NCBI GenBank assembly: GCA_038227045.1
Contig: JBBRQD010000030.1
Coordinates: 1 to 53,763 of the forward strand
Direction: 5' to 3'
DNA: 53,763 nucleotides
From: JANXLS01 sp038227045
GTDB taxonomy: Bacteria > Planctomycetota > SZUA-567 > H5-PLA8
Under the pieces are notes generated by a model that was not told the origin of the DNA, did not search any database, and saw only the letters and a program-made list of their open reading frames with translations. A program made the translations under genes and the position numbers. Positions 42,301-49,965 of the stretch are shown here, in pieces; within the stretch, counting starts at the first letter, position 1; each line of letters opens with the position of its first letter.

Positions 42301-43573
42301 AACCAAAGCAAAAACCAACGCGGACGCGGCGAACGCAGCCGCAGACAAGCTGTTGCTGGCTGGACGATACACGGAAGCGATCGCGGCGTATGAGGCCGGC
42401 ATTCCCGCGGCGGAATTTGCGCTGGCCGAAGAAGCGAACGCCTTGAAAGGGAAGATCGCTACAGCGCGGAAACTTCAGGAGGAGAATAGTCCGGCCAAGA
42501 TCAAGCAACGCGCCATCGACAATGCGCTGGCCGAATCGAGGGATGTCGACGATACCGAATTGGACAAGAAGATCGCGGATCTGGACGCAGCATTCAAGAA
42601 ATACGATGACAAGCGGCTTTCGGCGCGGCGCGACGAACTGAGCGCGAGGAGCCGCGACATCGAACAGCGCAAGACTGCCGAAGAGCAGCGCAAGAAAGTG
42701 GAAGCGACGAAGCGGACTTTCGATGCGGCGGTGCAATCGGTTGAGGTCGGAGCGTACGACGATGCCGCGCGGAAATTAACGGCGCAGGGTCTCACCGATG
42801 CGGCGAAGGCGTTCGGGGAATTGAATGAGATGCTTGTGCAAACAAAGGTCGAGATTAAAAAACGCCAGGCGGAGTACAAGACCACATACAGCGAAAAAGT
42901 TCCGGGGCATGCAGCCGAATTCGCCGCCTTCGACGAAAAGTATAGCCAGTTGATTGCGTTCGCGGTCGACAAATTGAAAAATTCGGGCGTCGATGGAGTG
43001 CTGAGCGCGCTCAAAGCGGTGCGAACGGAGAATTCAACTTTGCTTGATGGGGTCAACGCCAAAACGGCTTCCATCAAGGCTCAGACTTTTGACGCGGTGG
43101 TAAAACTGATCGACGTCGGAAAATACGACGATGCCGCGCAGAAGCTGAAGTCGCAAGGCCAGGACGACGCGGCGGCGGCGCTGGTGGAATTGAAGGAGCT
43201 GTTCGCGGAAAGAGTCGCGTACATCAAAAGCTGCCAAAGTGCCTATAATAGCACTTTTAGCGCAAAAGTCCCGGGACGAGGCGGGGAATGGGAAGCACTT
43301 ATGGAGAGTTACCGCAAGATGACCGTGTCGGCCGCGAATAAATTGCGCAATTCGGGCGTCGAGGGCGTGCGCGGCGCGGTCAATGCCGTGAAAAAAGAGA
43401 ACGCCGATCTGGGCGACAAAATCGATGCGAAATACGCAGAGATCAAAGCCGCGTTTACGAAAGCGTACGCGGATGAACTCTCTTCGATTTCGCGCCCGGG
43501 TCCGGTGATCAGTTCCGGCAACCCCAGCACGGGAACCGGCGGTAAATCCCGGACGGGCGAAACGAAGGATTGA
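39374..43573 (+). CDS. large transmembrane Ser/Thr protein kinase with ~900-residue periplasmic coiled/repeat domain
   Basis: A 1399-residue Hanks-type kinase (ATG 39374, AAAGGA ahead; a GTG at 39368 is possible). A disordered N-terminus (~110 residues) precedes the kinase domain: glycine loop GQGGMG, Lys152 in VAVKVL, HRDLKPEN, MDLGLAR (DLG in place of DFG) and GTPGYMSPEQ. A membrane helix spans about 464-488. The external 900 residues are Ala/Lys/Glu-rich, predicted helical or TPR-like coils, and end in two repeats of about 120 residues starting at 1113 and 1235 (GAYDDAARKLTAQG / GKYDDAAQKLKSQG; NSGVDGVLSALKAVR / NSGVEGVRGAVNAVK). The kinase should signal from the envelope; target and ligand are unknown. 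Confidence 0.9.
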   Translation: MPNTPEDNPASDPLAAGGGAIDDLTPPSGQFNASQAFASNPTPGSSQSNDGGDLTIKGVSPVRPSRTTEVLPKTGARTGPLAAQGVGNPQDDLVIQDLSKEALLRNTQRVMFRGQMCPSLNGIPLVSKLGQGGMGAVYCGIHPRLQNRVAVKVLPLQMAAEDAGLVQRLIREAQIAAMIQSPHLAAVYDVNEEDGQFFIVMEYVPGLTMGQYLKQIVKQGHTGLSELDAIDVCIAATIGLDAAHQESVIHRDLKPENIMVPFKLRQQNVLELKKAKLMDLGLARSEKGKGSQSLTGMKVAMGTPGYMSPEQILNAKTASKPSDVYGMGATLYAMLTGRPPFKNDDEEDMMRVLFATVNETPAPLSSKRKDVSSAVESLVNTCLAKKPEDRYPDAQELVRALIACRKVLAPSSAFDDFESTTSKQLAPATRPAVYTPGLTVLPVNFDGRGGAQRGGKDKSGKKTWMVAGIGVASAAMLAGGAAVYMYVFYKPDQPSDKFRDEVINIHRYYYGDEFKAALHSNEKATTHKKYEAAVAHTKQNPGIKEIEQDDINAAILIQLTDDLSKPGLLLDDVKLAREKLAKFVAVTKDDENEKKLIVGKIQKIDDERHILIDQEIAGNESKSAQERLDALTDLVTRDPANKLVAKLRPEIEKMANLEKAKELMDKANNSEKDGLYDAALKHVREAMLLDPKLKSAGTVLESKIVSALNREQLKAKLDAATRKLTDAYGKALGFLIAEDFSAAEKAAEEADSLLVDANIIDGDFKPAVQVAYLHQRIGDSKKVAEYRSGLAAVHKLLDESKFDEAEKKLEGTKSNKPADESGFEAADLQDRISRAQYAKALEKALALKAGPAFDDALAQAEIAIQKRPADAKGNKAAELKREIIQVKAQAKDSALYTEYIQEATKLKEAGTFKDALAKIDEARDKFGARKDATDLEAAIVQLERKAMVADLADANQKRKAAELRLQQQDKKFEAEKTKAKTNADAANAAADKLLLAGRYTEAIAAYEAGIPAAEFALAEEANALKGKIATARKLQEENSPAKIKQRAIDNALAESRDVDDTELDKKIADLDAAFKKYDDKRLSARRDELSARSRDIEQRKTAEEQRKKVEATKRTFDAAVQSVEVGAYDDAARKLTAQGLTDAAKAFGELNEMLVQTKVEIKKRQAEYKTTYSEKVPGHAAEFAAFDEKYSQLIAFAVDKLKNSGVDGVLSALKAVRTENSTLLDGVNAKTASIKAQTFDAVVKLIDVGKYDDAAQKLKSQGQDDAAAALVELKELFAERVAYIKSCQSAYNSTFSAKVPGRGGEWEALMESYRKMTVSAANKLRNSGVEGVRGAVNAVKKENADLGDKIDAKYAEIKAAFTKAYADELSSISRPGPVISSGNPSTGTGGKSRTGETKD

Positions 43574-43584
43574 GCAGCTTAGGG

Positions 43585-43649
43585 AGCGGCGGCACTCTTT
43601 CAGCCGAACGAGTCTCCATGAATTCAACGTCGGCAAGAGTGCTGCCGCT
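43585..43649. repeat. nested inverted repeat between converging kinase and porin genes
   Basis: Bases 43585-43599 pair with 43635-43649 (14 of 15), and 43603-43607 pair with 43630-43634 inside. It begins 12 bases after the kinase stop and has no T-run. Confidence 0.65.
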
Positions 43650-43676
43650 TCAACGATTATCAATATCGAAGTCCAC

Positions 43677-43706
43677 AAAAAAAACACTGATTGCCAGTGG
43701 TTTTTT
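43677..43706. terminator. bidirectional terminator
   Basis: CACTG (43685-43689) pairs with CAGTG (43695-43699), flanked by eight A on the left and six T after GG on the right. It serves the kinase on the plus strand and the porin on the minus strand. Confidence 0.7.
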
Positions 43707-43733
43707 CGCTGCGTTTTGGATGACCCGTTCAGT

Positions 43734-45479
43734 TTAGAAGCCGACCTGGAAATTCAGCACAAACTGATTGTTCTTGGCGTCTCTCAAGCCAAGCTGTTTG
43801 CGCTCCGGATCGACGACTACAGCATAATTGGCTTGCAGTTTGGCGTTGTTTCCCTTGATGTAATAATTGATGCCGGTCGTGTAAACCTGCGTGTTGTAGC
43901 GATCGGAATATTGGTCGCTGATCGTCGGGAGAACCGCCGTAACGCCGCCGCCTGGATTGTTGACCTTGCCGGATGCGGAACCTCTTTCAGTCACAACATT
44001 CTGAAACGTTTCAAAGCGGAATGCGAATTCAAAATTCTTGGCAAGCTTCCCTACACAACCGCTATTATCCAGGCATTCGGCAAAACGCGACTCCGACAAC
44101 TTAAACCCAGTGGCAAGGTAAAAGCCAGAGAGCGAAAGAGGCTGGGGATTTCCTTGAAAGAGACCATTGGCCGCGGCAAACGAATTGCCGCCGATGGTAA
44201 TGTTTCCGAAATTGGGCCGGCCGATACCGCGATTCGAACTCAAAGGTTGAAAAATATTGCCACCCAGATCCAATAAATTGGTATCCGTCAACCTATCGCG
44301 CGAAGAACCCCATTCGCCGCGCAGCCATAAGCCCTTCACGCAGCCATTGGGTTTATACGACGCCCATGCCGATTGCCGGCAGATTGCATTGGAGTACTCA
44401 TTCAGCGCGTTCGTCACCCCGGAGAAAAAGAACAGGCCCTGCGCCGCGCCGCGCACGCTGGTCAACGGCCGCCCGCCTTCACCGCGAGACCCGTCCGTAC
44501 GGGCGTACCCCAACTCCAATTTTCCAACCCAGCATTCGTCTTCCCAGAGCGGCCGCACCAGGATGCGCGTGGCAAGATCTTTCTTGTCGTTGTCGTCCGA
44601 GCGATTGCCGCCCTCTTGCAACTCCGGGTCCGTAAGCACGGTGCCTCTCGGGCCGTTGAAGAGGCCGGCCCAATACTGCACGCGTCCGGTATCCACGTCG
44701 TCTTTCTTGGTCTCGAACCATCCTCCGTGCATCATCACGCCAATGTCGCGTACGTTGTTGCGGGACGCGACGAGCGAGCGGTCCACGAAATCCAAATTGC
44801 CGCTTTCGCGCCACGACTCTTCGCCCGACGGCGGCTTAAATTGGCCGATGCGGAATTCATGATGGGGGACGAAGTCGTGAAATTCAATAAACGCATCCTG
44901 CAAGAGTGAGGGCGTATTCGTGCCGTTGCCGGTGCCCAAATCCGGATTGGCAATGATTCCATTGTGGAGTGGAAAGGTTGGGAATGGAGTGAATGTCCCA
45001 TTCGCCTCACGCGAAGGATCGATCATGACGTATGCAAAAATATGTTCGGTTATTTCCATGCCGAAACGAAGTTCCATCCGGCGGATGCGAAACGTATCGT
45101 TGTCGAGGCGTCCGGCCGGTTCGTTTGCGAAGCTGGACGAAAAGAAATTTCCAGGCGCGGGCGCGACAATGCCCACTTTGTCATTCTGAATATGTTGATA
45201 CCATACCTGCATCAAGCCGCCGACTGTCAGTTTTCCAGCGTGTGTGGTCACTTCCTGTCCATCGGCGAATTTGTCGATCACCGTGCTCTGAACATCCGCG
45301 ACGGTCGTGGCTTCCGGTGTGGCAGACGAAGCGGCTTTAATGCGCTTCTGAAGGTCGTCGACCATGCGCTTCAAATCTTCCGTGTCGGAGGCGGGCGCCG
45401 GCGTTTCCGCCGCGACGACCACGCTACACGAGAGCATTAAAGCCAATGCTGTCGACAGAGCCAACATAAGTCTTGTCAC
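43734..45479 (-). CDS. OprO/OprP-like outer-membrane porin
   Basis: A 581-residue exported porin. It starts at the GTG 45479 with a strong AGGAGG five bases ahead (an in-frame ATG at 45467 is too far from it); signal peptide to about VVAA. An N-terminal coiled-coil (DTEDLKRMVDDLQKRIKA) precedes the barrel: GKLTVGGLMQVWYQHI, DNDTFRIRRMELRFGME, FDFVPHHEFRIGQFKPP-type turns. It ends in Phe (FVLNFQVGF), the usual barrel-assembly signal. OprP-type porins are often anion or phosphate channels; specificity cannot be read. It is paralogous to the protein at 48007. Confidence 0.85.
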   Translation of the reverse strand: MTRLMLALSTALALMLSCSVVVAAETPAPASDTEDLKRMVDDLQKRIKAASSATPEATTVADVQSTVIDKFADGQEVTTHAGKLTVGGLMQVWYQHIQNDKVGIVAPAPGNFFSSSFANEPAGRLDNDTFRIRRMELRFGMEITEHIFAYVMIDPSREANGTFTPFPTFPLHNGIIANPDLGTGNGTNTPSLLQDAFIEFHDFVPHHEFRIGQFKPPSGEESWRESGNLDFVDRSLVASRNNVRDIGVMMHGGWFETKKDDVDTGRVQYWAGLFNGPRGTVLTDPELQEGGNRSDDNDKKDLATRILVRPLWEDECWVGKLELGYARTDGSRGEGGRPLTSVRGAAQGLFFFSGVTNALNEYSNAICRQSAWASYKPNGCVKGLWLRGEWGSSRDRLTDTNLLDLGGNIFQPLSSNRGIGRPNFGNITIGGNSFAAANGLFQGNPQPLSLSGFYLATGFKLSESRFAECLDNSGCVGKLAKNFEFAFRFETFQNVVTERGSASGKVNNPGGGVTAVLPTISDQYSDRYNTQVYTTGINYYIKGNNAKLQANYAVVVDPERKQLGLRDAKNNQFVLNFQVGF

Positions 45480-45543
45480 ACGACCTCCTATCCGCGAGCG
45501 ATAGTTCGTAATAACGTCAGGGCATTACAATGAATTACAACGC

Positions 45544-45571
45544 AGTTTAGAGAAGCAATCGCCGATGTCAA
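45544..45571 (-). promoter_or_regulatory. sigma-70-type promoter of the first porin
   Basis: On the minus strand a perfect TTGACA (45571-45566) and TAAACT (45549-45544), spacing 16; start near 45537, leader about 58 bases. The rest of 45480-45746 is AT-rich and shows no gene. Confidence 0.5.
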
Positions 45572-45746
45572 ATTCAAAATGAAGACGACTCTTCAAAAAA
45601 TCTAAAATATAATTCAAATGCTTAGTGGATAGTGATTTAGAATAGCCAAAAGAGACGCAAATAGGGGGGAGATATTAAGAATCTATATGGCGATTCCCTC
45701 GCCATCTCTCCGGGATGACGGCAAGTCGACTTCTTGCATTGCTTTG

Positions 45747-47834
45747 TTAACGTAATTCGGCGTCTTTTTTTACATCTTCTTTGTACTGATTCCATGTACT
45801 TGTTGTCGATGTAATTTTGGCGTCAATCGTTTCTTTCATTTTGGCATACTCGGGCTGCTTGAGCAGTTCCTTGTAGCGCGTCAATGCGTCCTCAAAACGC
45901 TTTGCCTTGACAAATTCCTCCACGATGGTCAGTCTTTTCTTCAGTTCCAATTCGGTTCTTGCGTCTTTGAGCAGCTTTTGGGCGGCCGCGTAATTGGAGT
46001 GGCTCGTGTTGCCTTCGAGTTCAACCAGGGGTTCGAGTTCCCTGGCAACCTCGTCCCAGTTCCCCTCGGATTTTGCACGCGAGGCTTTTGTCCAGGCATC
46101 GGAAAACACCTGCCGGTTGCCTTCGATTCGCGCCTGCGCGATCGCGTCTCTCGCTTGTTTCATACCAGTGAAAATCTCGTCGAATCGGCCTGATTCCGGC
46201 CAGAGCGCGCGCGCGTTTTCGAAGGCTTTCAGCGCGTCCTCATTGCGGTTCGCACTTAAAAAATCTTTCGCTTCTTTCAGTTTCTTTTCGAATGCCGGCG
46301 CCTTCGCAAGCTCCGCCTTTGCGTTAGCCAGCAGCTTTTTTGCGGCGGCCAAACTGGGATGGTCGGCATTGGCCTGCATTGCCACGGGTTTTTCCAGCAG
46401 AAAGTTAATGCGGTCCCAGGTGCGCTTCGATTTTTGATCGGTGATTTGCTCCATGGCCATGGTCAGCGCCTGATGCGACACTTCAATCTGCTTGAGCCGG
46501 TTCACTTCGGCGTCGTCGGCCGAATTGGTCTTTTTCGCAACCGTCTGCGGGTTGCCGGAAACCGATGCTGTCGTCGCGGGTTTTGTTTCGGGAGTCGCGA
46601 TACCGACGCTATTTTTAACAAACGCGGTAATCGGCGACTGCGGATCGGTCAGGATAATATAGGCGAGCACGCCGCCGCCGGCGAAAAGGGCAAACAATGC
46701 CGCGACGGAAAACCATTTTAAAAACGTGACAAGCCCGGACGCCGGAACCGGCGCGGCCGGTTCTTCGGCGTCGCCCTGTTGTGTTTTGCCCGAATCGAAA
46801 TCGTTGCCTGTCGGCATGCCGGCGAACTCATCCGGCATCGGTAGTTCGGTCGCGACCATGCTTTCACAGGTCCGTTGATCGGCATCGGCCAGAGCCTTGA
46901 CCAACGCCACGCACGAGCGGTAGCGCTTTTTTCGGTCGGCGCTGAAGGCGATCTTCAACGCGTTCCACTGGCTGTTGGAGAGCGTCGCCGGCTTGACGGG
47001 TGCCGCGTTTTTGACGTTGGCCATCACCACCGATTCGGTGGGTCCATCGAATGGGCGGTAGCCGGCGGACATTTCGTAAATCATGACGGCCAGCGCCCAT
47101 TGATCGACGCCGCGCGTGAGCGTGCGCCCTTCCCACTGCTCCGGCGCCATATAAACCGGCGTGCCCGCGAGTTTGTTGAGACTGGTGAGCGAGACACTGT
47201 GCAGCGAAGCTTGAATCTGTGCCGCAAGCCCAAAATCCACGATTTTGATGTACGGAACGCCCGCGCGATATTCGAGGCCTTTTTCGACCATAACATTGGC
47301 CGGCTTCAGATCGCGATGCAGGATTCCGAACTTTTTCGTTTTTTCGCCGGAGCTCTGTAATACCGGACAACTGTGAGCGTAATCGAGCGCGGTGGCGATT
47401 TGTTCGGCGATGCCGCACACTATTTCGATCGGAATGACCGGCTGAATTGCGCGCTGTTCCGTGAGCCACTGCGACAGTTCACAGCCGCGGACGAGTTCCA
47501 TGATAACATAATATTGTCCATTGTCCGGATCGCGCTCCAGCGCGCGAAGCGATGCGATGTGCGGATGAGACAGACCCTTGACGAGATCGTAGTTGGCCTG
47601 AATCGTGCGCATGTGGGCTTCGCTTCCAGCCAGCAGCGGCGGCACGCATTTCACCGCGGCTTCCTCGCCGGTTTCGCTGTCTCGGACCTCCAGGACGTGG
47701 CCCATCGCGCCGACGCCGAGCAAGCGGCGAACCGTGTAGCGCGTCAAGAGTTTTTGCCCAATCACCGCGCCGACAACAGCCGCTTCATTTCGGATGTAAG
47801 TGTCGGCCGCGGTTTGTGGATTGGCGTTATCCAT
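45747..47834 (-). CDS. transmembrane Ser/Thr protein kinase with helical periplasmic domain
   Basis: A 695-residue Hanks-type kinase. The ATG at 47834 (AGGA eight bases ahead) begins MDNANPQTAADTYI; a longer frame would run back through the palindrome and terminator upstream. Glycine loop GVGAMG (40-45), Lys62 in AAVKCV, HRDLKPAN (173), DFG (200-202), GTPVYMAPEQW. Membrane helix at about 369-394, then about 300 external residues of helical repeats (AAAKKLLANAKAELAKA, KRFEDALTRYKELLKQ). Unlike the larger kinase it has a canonical DFG. It lies downstream of porin 2, behind a terminator. Confidence 0.92.
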   Translation of the reverse strand: MDNANPQTAADTYIRNEAAVVGAVIGQKLLTRYTVRRLLGVGAMGHVLEVRDSETGEEAAVKCVPPLLAGSEAHMRTIQANYDLVKGLSHPHIASLRALERDPDNGQYYVIMELVRGCELSQWLTEQRAIQPVIPIEIVCGIAEQIATALDYAHSCPVLQSSGEKTKKFGILHRDLKPANVMVEKGLEYRAGVPYIKIVDFGLAAQIQASLHSVSLTSLNKLAGTPVYMAPEQWEGRTLTRGVDQWALAVMIYEMSAGYRPFDGPTESVVMANVKNAAPVKPATLSNSQWNALKIAFSADRKKRYRSCVALVKALADADQRTCESMVATELPMPDEFAGMPTGNDFDSGKTQQGDAEEPAAPVPASGLVTFLKWFSVAALFALFAGGGVLAYIILTDPQSPITAFVKNSVGIATPETKPATTASVSGNPQTVAKKTNSADDAEVNRLKQIEVSHQALTMAMEQITDQKSKRTWDRINFLLEKPVAMQANADHPSLAAAKKLLANAKAELAKAPAFEKKLKEAKDFLSANRNEDALKAFENARALWPESGRFDEIFTGMKQARDAIAQARIEGNRQVFSDAWTKASRAKSEGNWDEVARELEPLVELEGNTSHSNYAAAQKLLKDARTELELKKRLTIVEEFVKAKRFEDALTRYKELLKQPEYAKMKETIDAKITSTTSTWNQYKEDVKKDAELR

Positions 47835-47850
47835 GATTGTTGAATCCTGC

Positions 47851-47925
47851 AGAGCCGCGCACGTCAGCAAGCGGCCTGATTTTGCACGGCGACCTAATTG
47901 GCCGCTTACTGACGTGCGCGGCTCT
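47851..47925. repeat. 26-bp REP-like palindrome
   Basis: Bases 47851-47876 pair with 47900-47925 (25 of 26) around a 23-base centre. The right arm (47901-47925, 25 bases) recurs exactly inside the ATPase gene at 51864-51888. It lies just upstream of the kinase start. Confidence 0.85.
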
Positions 47926-47945
47926 TGTGTGGCATCGTTTATAAT

Positions 47946-47975
47946 AAAAAAAAACCGGGCGTCCAGCGCCCGGTT
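47946..47975 (-). terminator. intrinsic terminator of the second porin
   Basis: On the minus strand a 9-bp perfect stem (AACCGGGCG 47975-47967 with 47961-47953, loop CTGGA) runs directly into a T-tract (47954-47946), 31 bases after the porin stop. Confidence 0.9.
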
Positions 47976-48006
47976 CAATTTCGTGCGATTGAATTGATTT
48001 CCTCAA

Positions 48007-49587
48007 TTACCACATGACTTGGAAATTAATCACGAGACTGTCGTTCTTCACGTCGTGGAAGGGCTGGCCGTTCGGGCCATCCGGATTGTGAACCCTGTTA
48101 TAATTCAATTGGATTTTCGCATTGTCGCCCTTGATGTAGTAGTTGATTCCGGCCGTGTAGACCTTGGTACTGTACACGCTGGTGAAGAAGTTGTTGGGCT
48201 TTGCAATGAAGACATTCGGCGCGCTTTCGTAGCGGAGATCCACTTCGAAATTTCTCCAGACCGAAGTGGGACAGCAAATGAACGGGCTGTCCGCGAATTT
48301 ATATCCGACCGCGCCCCAATACCCGAATGTGCTGACCGGCTCGATTTGCTGCGGAACTCCTGCCGCATTGACATTCTGCGTGCCGGTCGTCGCCAGATCG
48401 ATCGACGAACCAGCCGGGTTGCGGTCGTGCAGCCAAGTCGCTTCGCCTTTGAACCACAGCCCTTTCGCAGCGCCCGGCGCGAAATACTTCGCCCATGCGT
48501 CGTGTCCCATTGAAGACGTATTGGCCCCGACGAATCCAACTTCCGTCGCGCTCATGCCCGAACTTCCGTGATGACCGGCGCGGAACGAATAACCCAATTC
48601 CAGTTTGCCCATGCAGTCGTCCCAGAGCGGGCGCACCAGCATGGTGCCGACAAAATCCTTGTGATCGTTATCGTCGCTGCGATTGTAGCTCGTGCCGGAA
48701 GTGCCAAACAAATTCGCAGTGCCGTTCCATACGCCCAGCCAGTACTGGAAACGGCCCGTGTCGCCGCCACCCTGGTAGGATCCGCCGCCACCGTTGCACC
48801 ACCACGATCCGTGAATCACCGCGCCCAAATCGCGCGACACCGAATTGCCGATGTAGGAGCGTTCGACGAAGTCCAACGCACCGTTGTCGGCAAAATTATC
48901 TTCGTTAAAAGTGTTCTTCATTTGACCGACAGTGAAGTCGTGATGCGGAATAATGCCGTGATAGTTGATCAGCGCGTCTTGGAGCAGAGTCGGGTTTGCC
49001 GTTCTGGCCCCCGTTTGAACGTTGAAAATCGACGCCGTGGACGTACCCGCATTGGCCAACTGGGGCCTGGTCGCAAAGAAGTCCGGGGAAACTTCGGGCT
49101 TGAGCTGTTGATGAACCGCCGACTGAGGATAGCTTGCGGCTTCGGCAGCAGGATCGAGCATGACGTATGCGCTGACGTTCTCGTGGATGTCCATCGAAAA
49201 GCGCAATTCGGTGCGGCGAATGCGGAAGCTGTCGTTGTCAAAGGCGGCGTTCGTGTCGGCAACGGCTCCCGGCGTGTCAAACAGCCCGCGGCGATCGTTC
49301 TGAATATGTGAATACCAGACCTGAACCAAGCCGCCGATTTCGAGTTTTCCCTTGGCGGTGGTCACCTTTGAATCGGGGCCGAACTTGCTGTCCAACGCGG
49401 TGTCGGCAGTGCTTTTCGAAGGCGCTTTGGCAGTCTCTTCAAGAACCTTAAGCTTGTCGCTCAGAGCCATTACCTGAGCCTTCAACGCATCGACTTCCGG
49501 ATTGGCGGCGCCGGCAAACAAGGGTGTCGCGCAACTCGCCAGCAGCATTAGCGCCGAAAGAGTCCATGCCGTCTTCGATTGCTTCAT
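48007..49587 (-). CDS. OprO/OprP-like outer-membrane porin (paralogue)
   Basis: A 526-residue exported porin. ATG 49587 with AAGGAGAAGG ahead; an upstream extension to 49650 is not credible. Signal peptide to about PLFAGA; a heptad-like segment (VDALKAQVMALSDKLKVLEE) probably trimerises or anchors; then barrel motifs GKLEIGGLVQVWYSHI, NDSFRIRRTELRFSMDI, PHHDFTVGQMK and a C-terminal SLVINFQVMW ending in an aromatic residue. It shares order and several motifs with the porin at 43734 (YTAGINYYIKGDNAKIQ versus YTTGINYYIKGNNAKLQ), so the two are paralogues. Confidence 0.87.
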   Translation of the reverse strand: MKQSKTAWTLSALMLLASCATPLFAGAANPEVDALKAQVMALSDKLKVLEETAKAPSKSTADTALDSKFGPDSKVTTAKGKLEIGGLVQVWYSHIQNDRRGLFDTPGAVADTNAAFDNDSFRIRRTELRFSMDIHENVSAYVMLDPAAEAASYPQSAVHQQLKPEVSPDFFATRPQLANAGTSTASIFNVQTGARTANPTLLQDALINYHGIIPHHDFTVGQMKNTFNEDNFADNGALDFVERSYIGNSVSRDLGAVIHGSWWCNGGGGSYQGGGDTGRFQYWLGVWNGTANLFGTSGTSYNRSDDNDHKDFVGTMLVRPLWDDCMGKLELGYSFRAGHHGSSGMSATEVGFVGANTSSMGHDAWAKYFAPGAAKGLWFKGEATWLHDRNPAGSSIDLATTGTQNVNAAGVPQQIEPVSTFGYWGAVGYKFADSPFICCPTSVWRNFEVDLRYESAPNVFIAKPNNFFTSVYSTKVYTAGINYYIKGDNAKIQLNYNRVHNPDGPNGQPFHDVKNDSLVINFQVMW

Positions 49588-49965
49588 CACCTTCTCCTTA
49601 AATTGACTCCACAGTTTCACCACCGTCTGGCATGTGGACGCCGTGAGCACTCACATTTTCGTTTTCGTGCGTTTAGGCACTTGATGAATTAAGCTGATTC
49701 AGGTCGCATCCTAAAAGCCTTCAAACTATTTGCAAGGTATTTTTAACAATTTCTCTCGCGAAGGCGCAAAGACGCAAAGAACGGCGAAAAAGTGATCTAA
49801 AAAAGGCAGACTCCATGTCTCCACCGCTATGTCTTTAATCCTTCCCCTTATTCCTTTTCCGTTCTTTGCGCCTTTGCGTCTTTGCGAGGGGCAATTCAAG
49901 GGACTGAACACGGAAGACAATTTGCGCTTTGCTGTTTGGCCGGGATTCGATAAATATGAGCGCCA
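49588..49965. repeat. divergent intergenic region with a 32-bp inverted repeat
   Basis: Between the second porin and the ATPase. Bases 49753-49784 pair with 49859-49890 (28 of 32). Both arms are built from CGCAAAG units, like the arms at 16853-16961. No credible gene or promoter could be fixed in this 378-base region. Confidence 0.65.

Noticed and set aside
41471..42736. 421-codon open frame opposite the large kinase
   Set aside because: Arises from the Lys/Glu/Ala-rich coding of the kinase tail; no recognisable protein.
47835..47978. 48-residue N-terminal extension of the second kinase
   Set aside because: It would be translated from the palindrome and the porin terminator; the ATG at 47834 has its own ribosome site.
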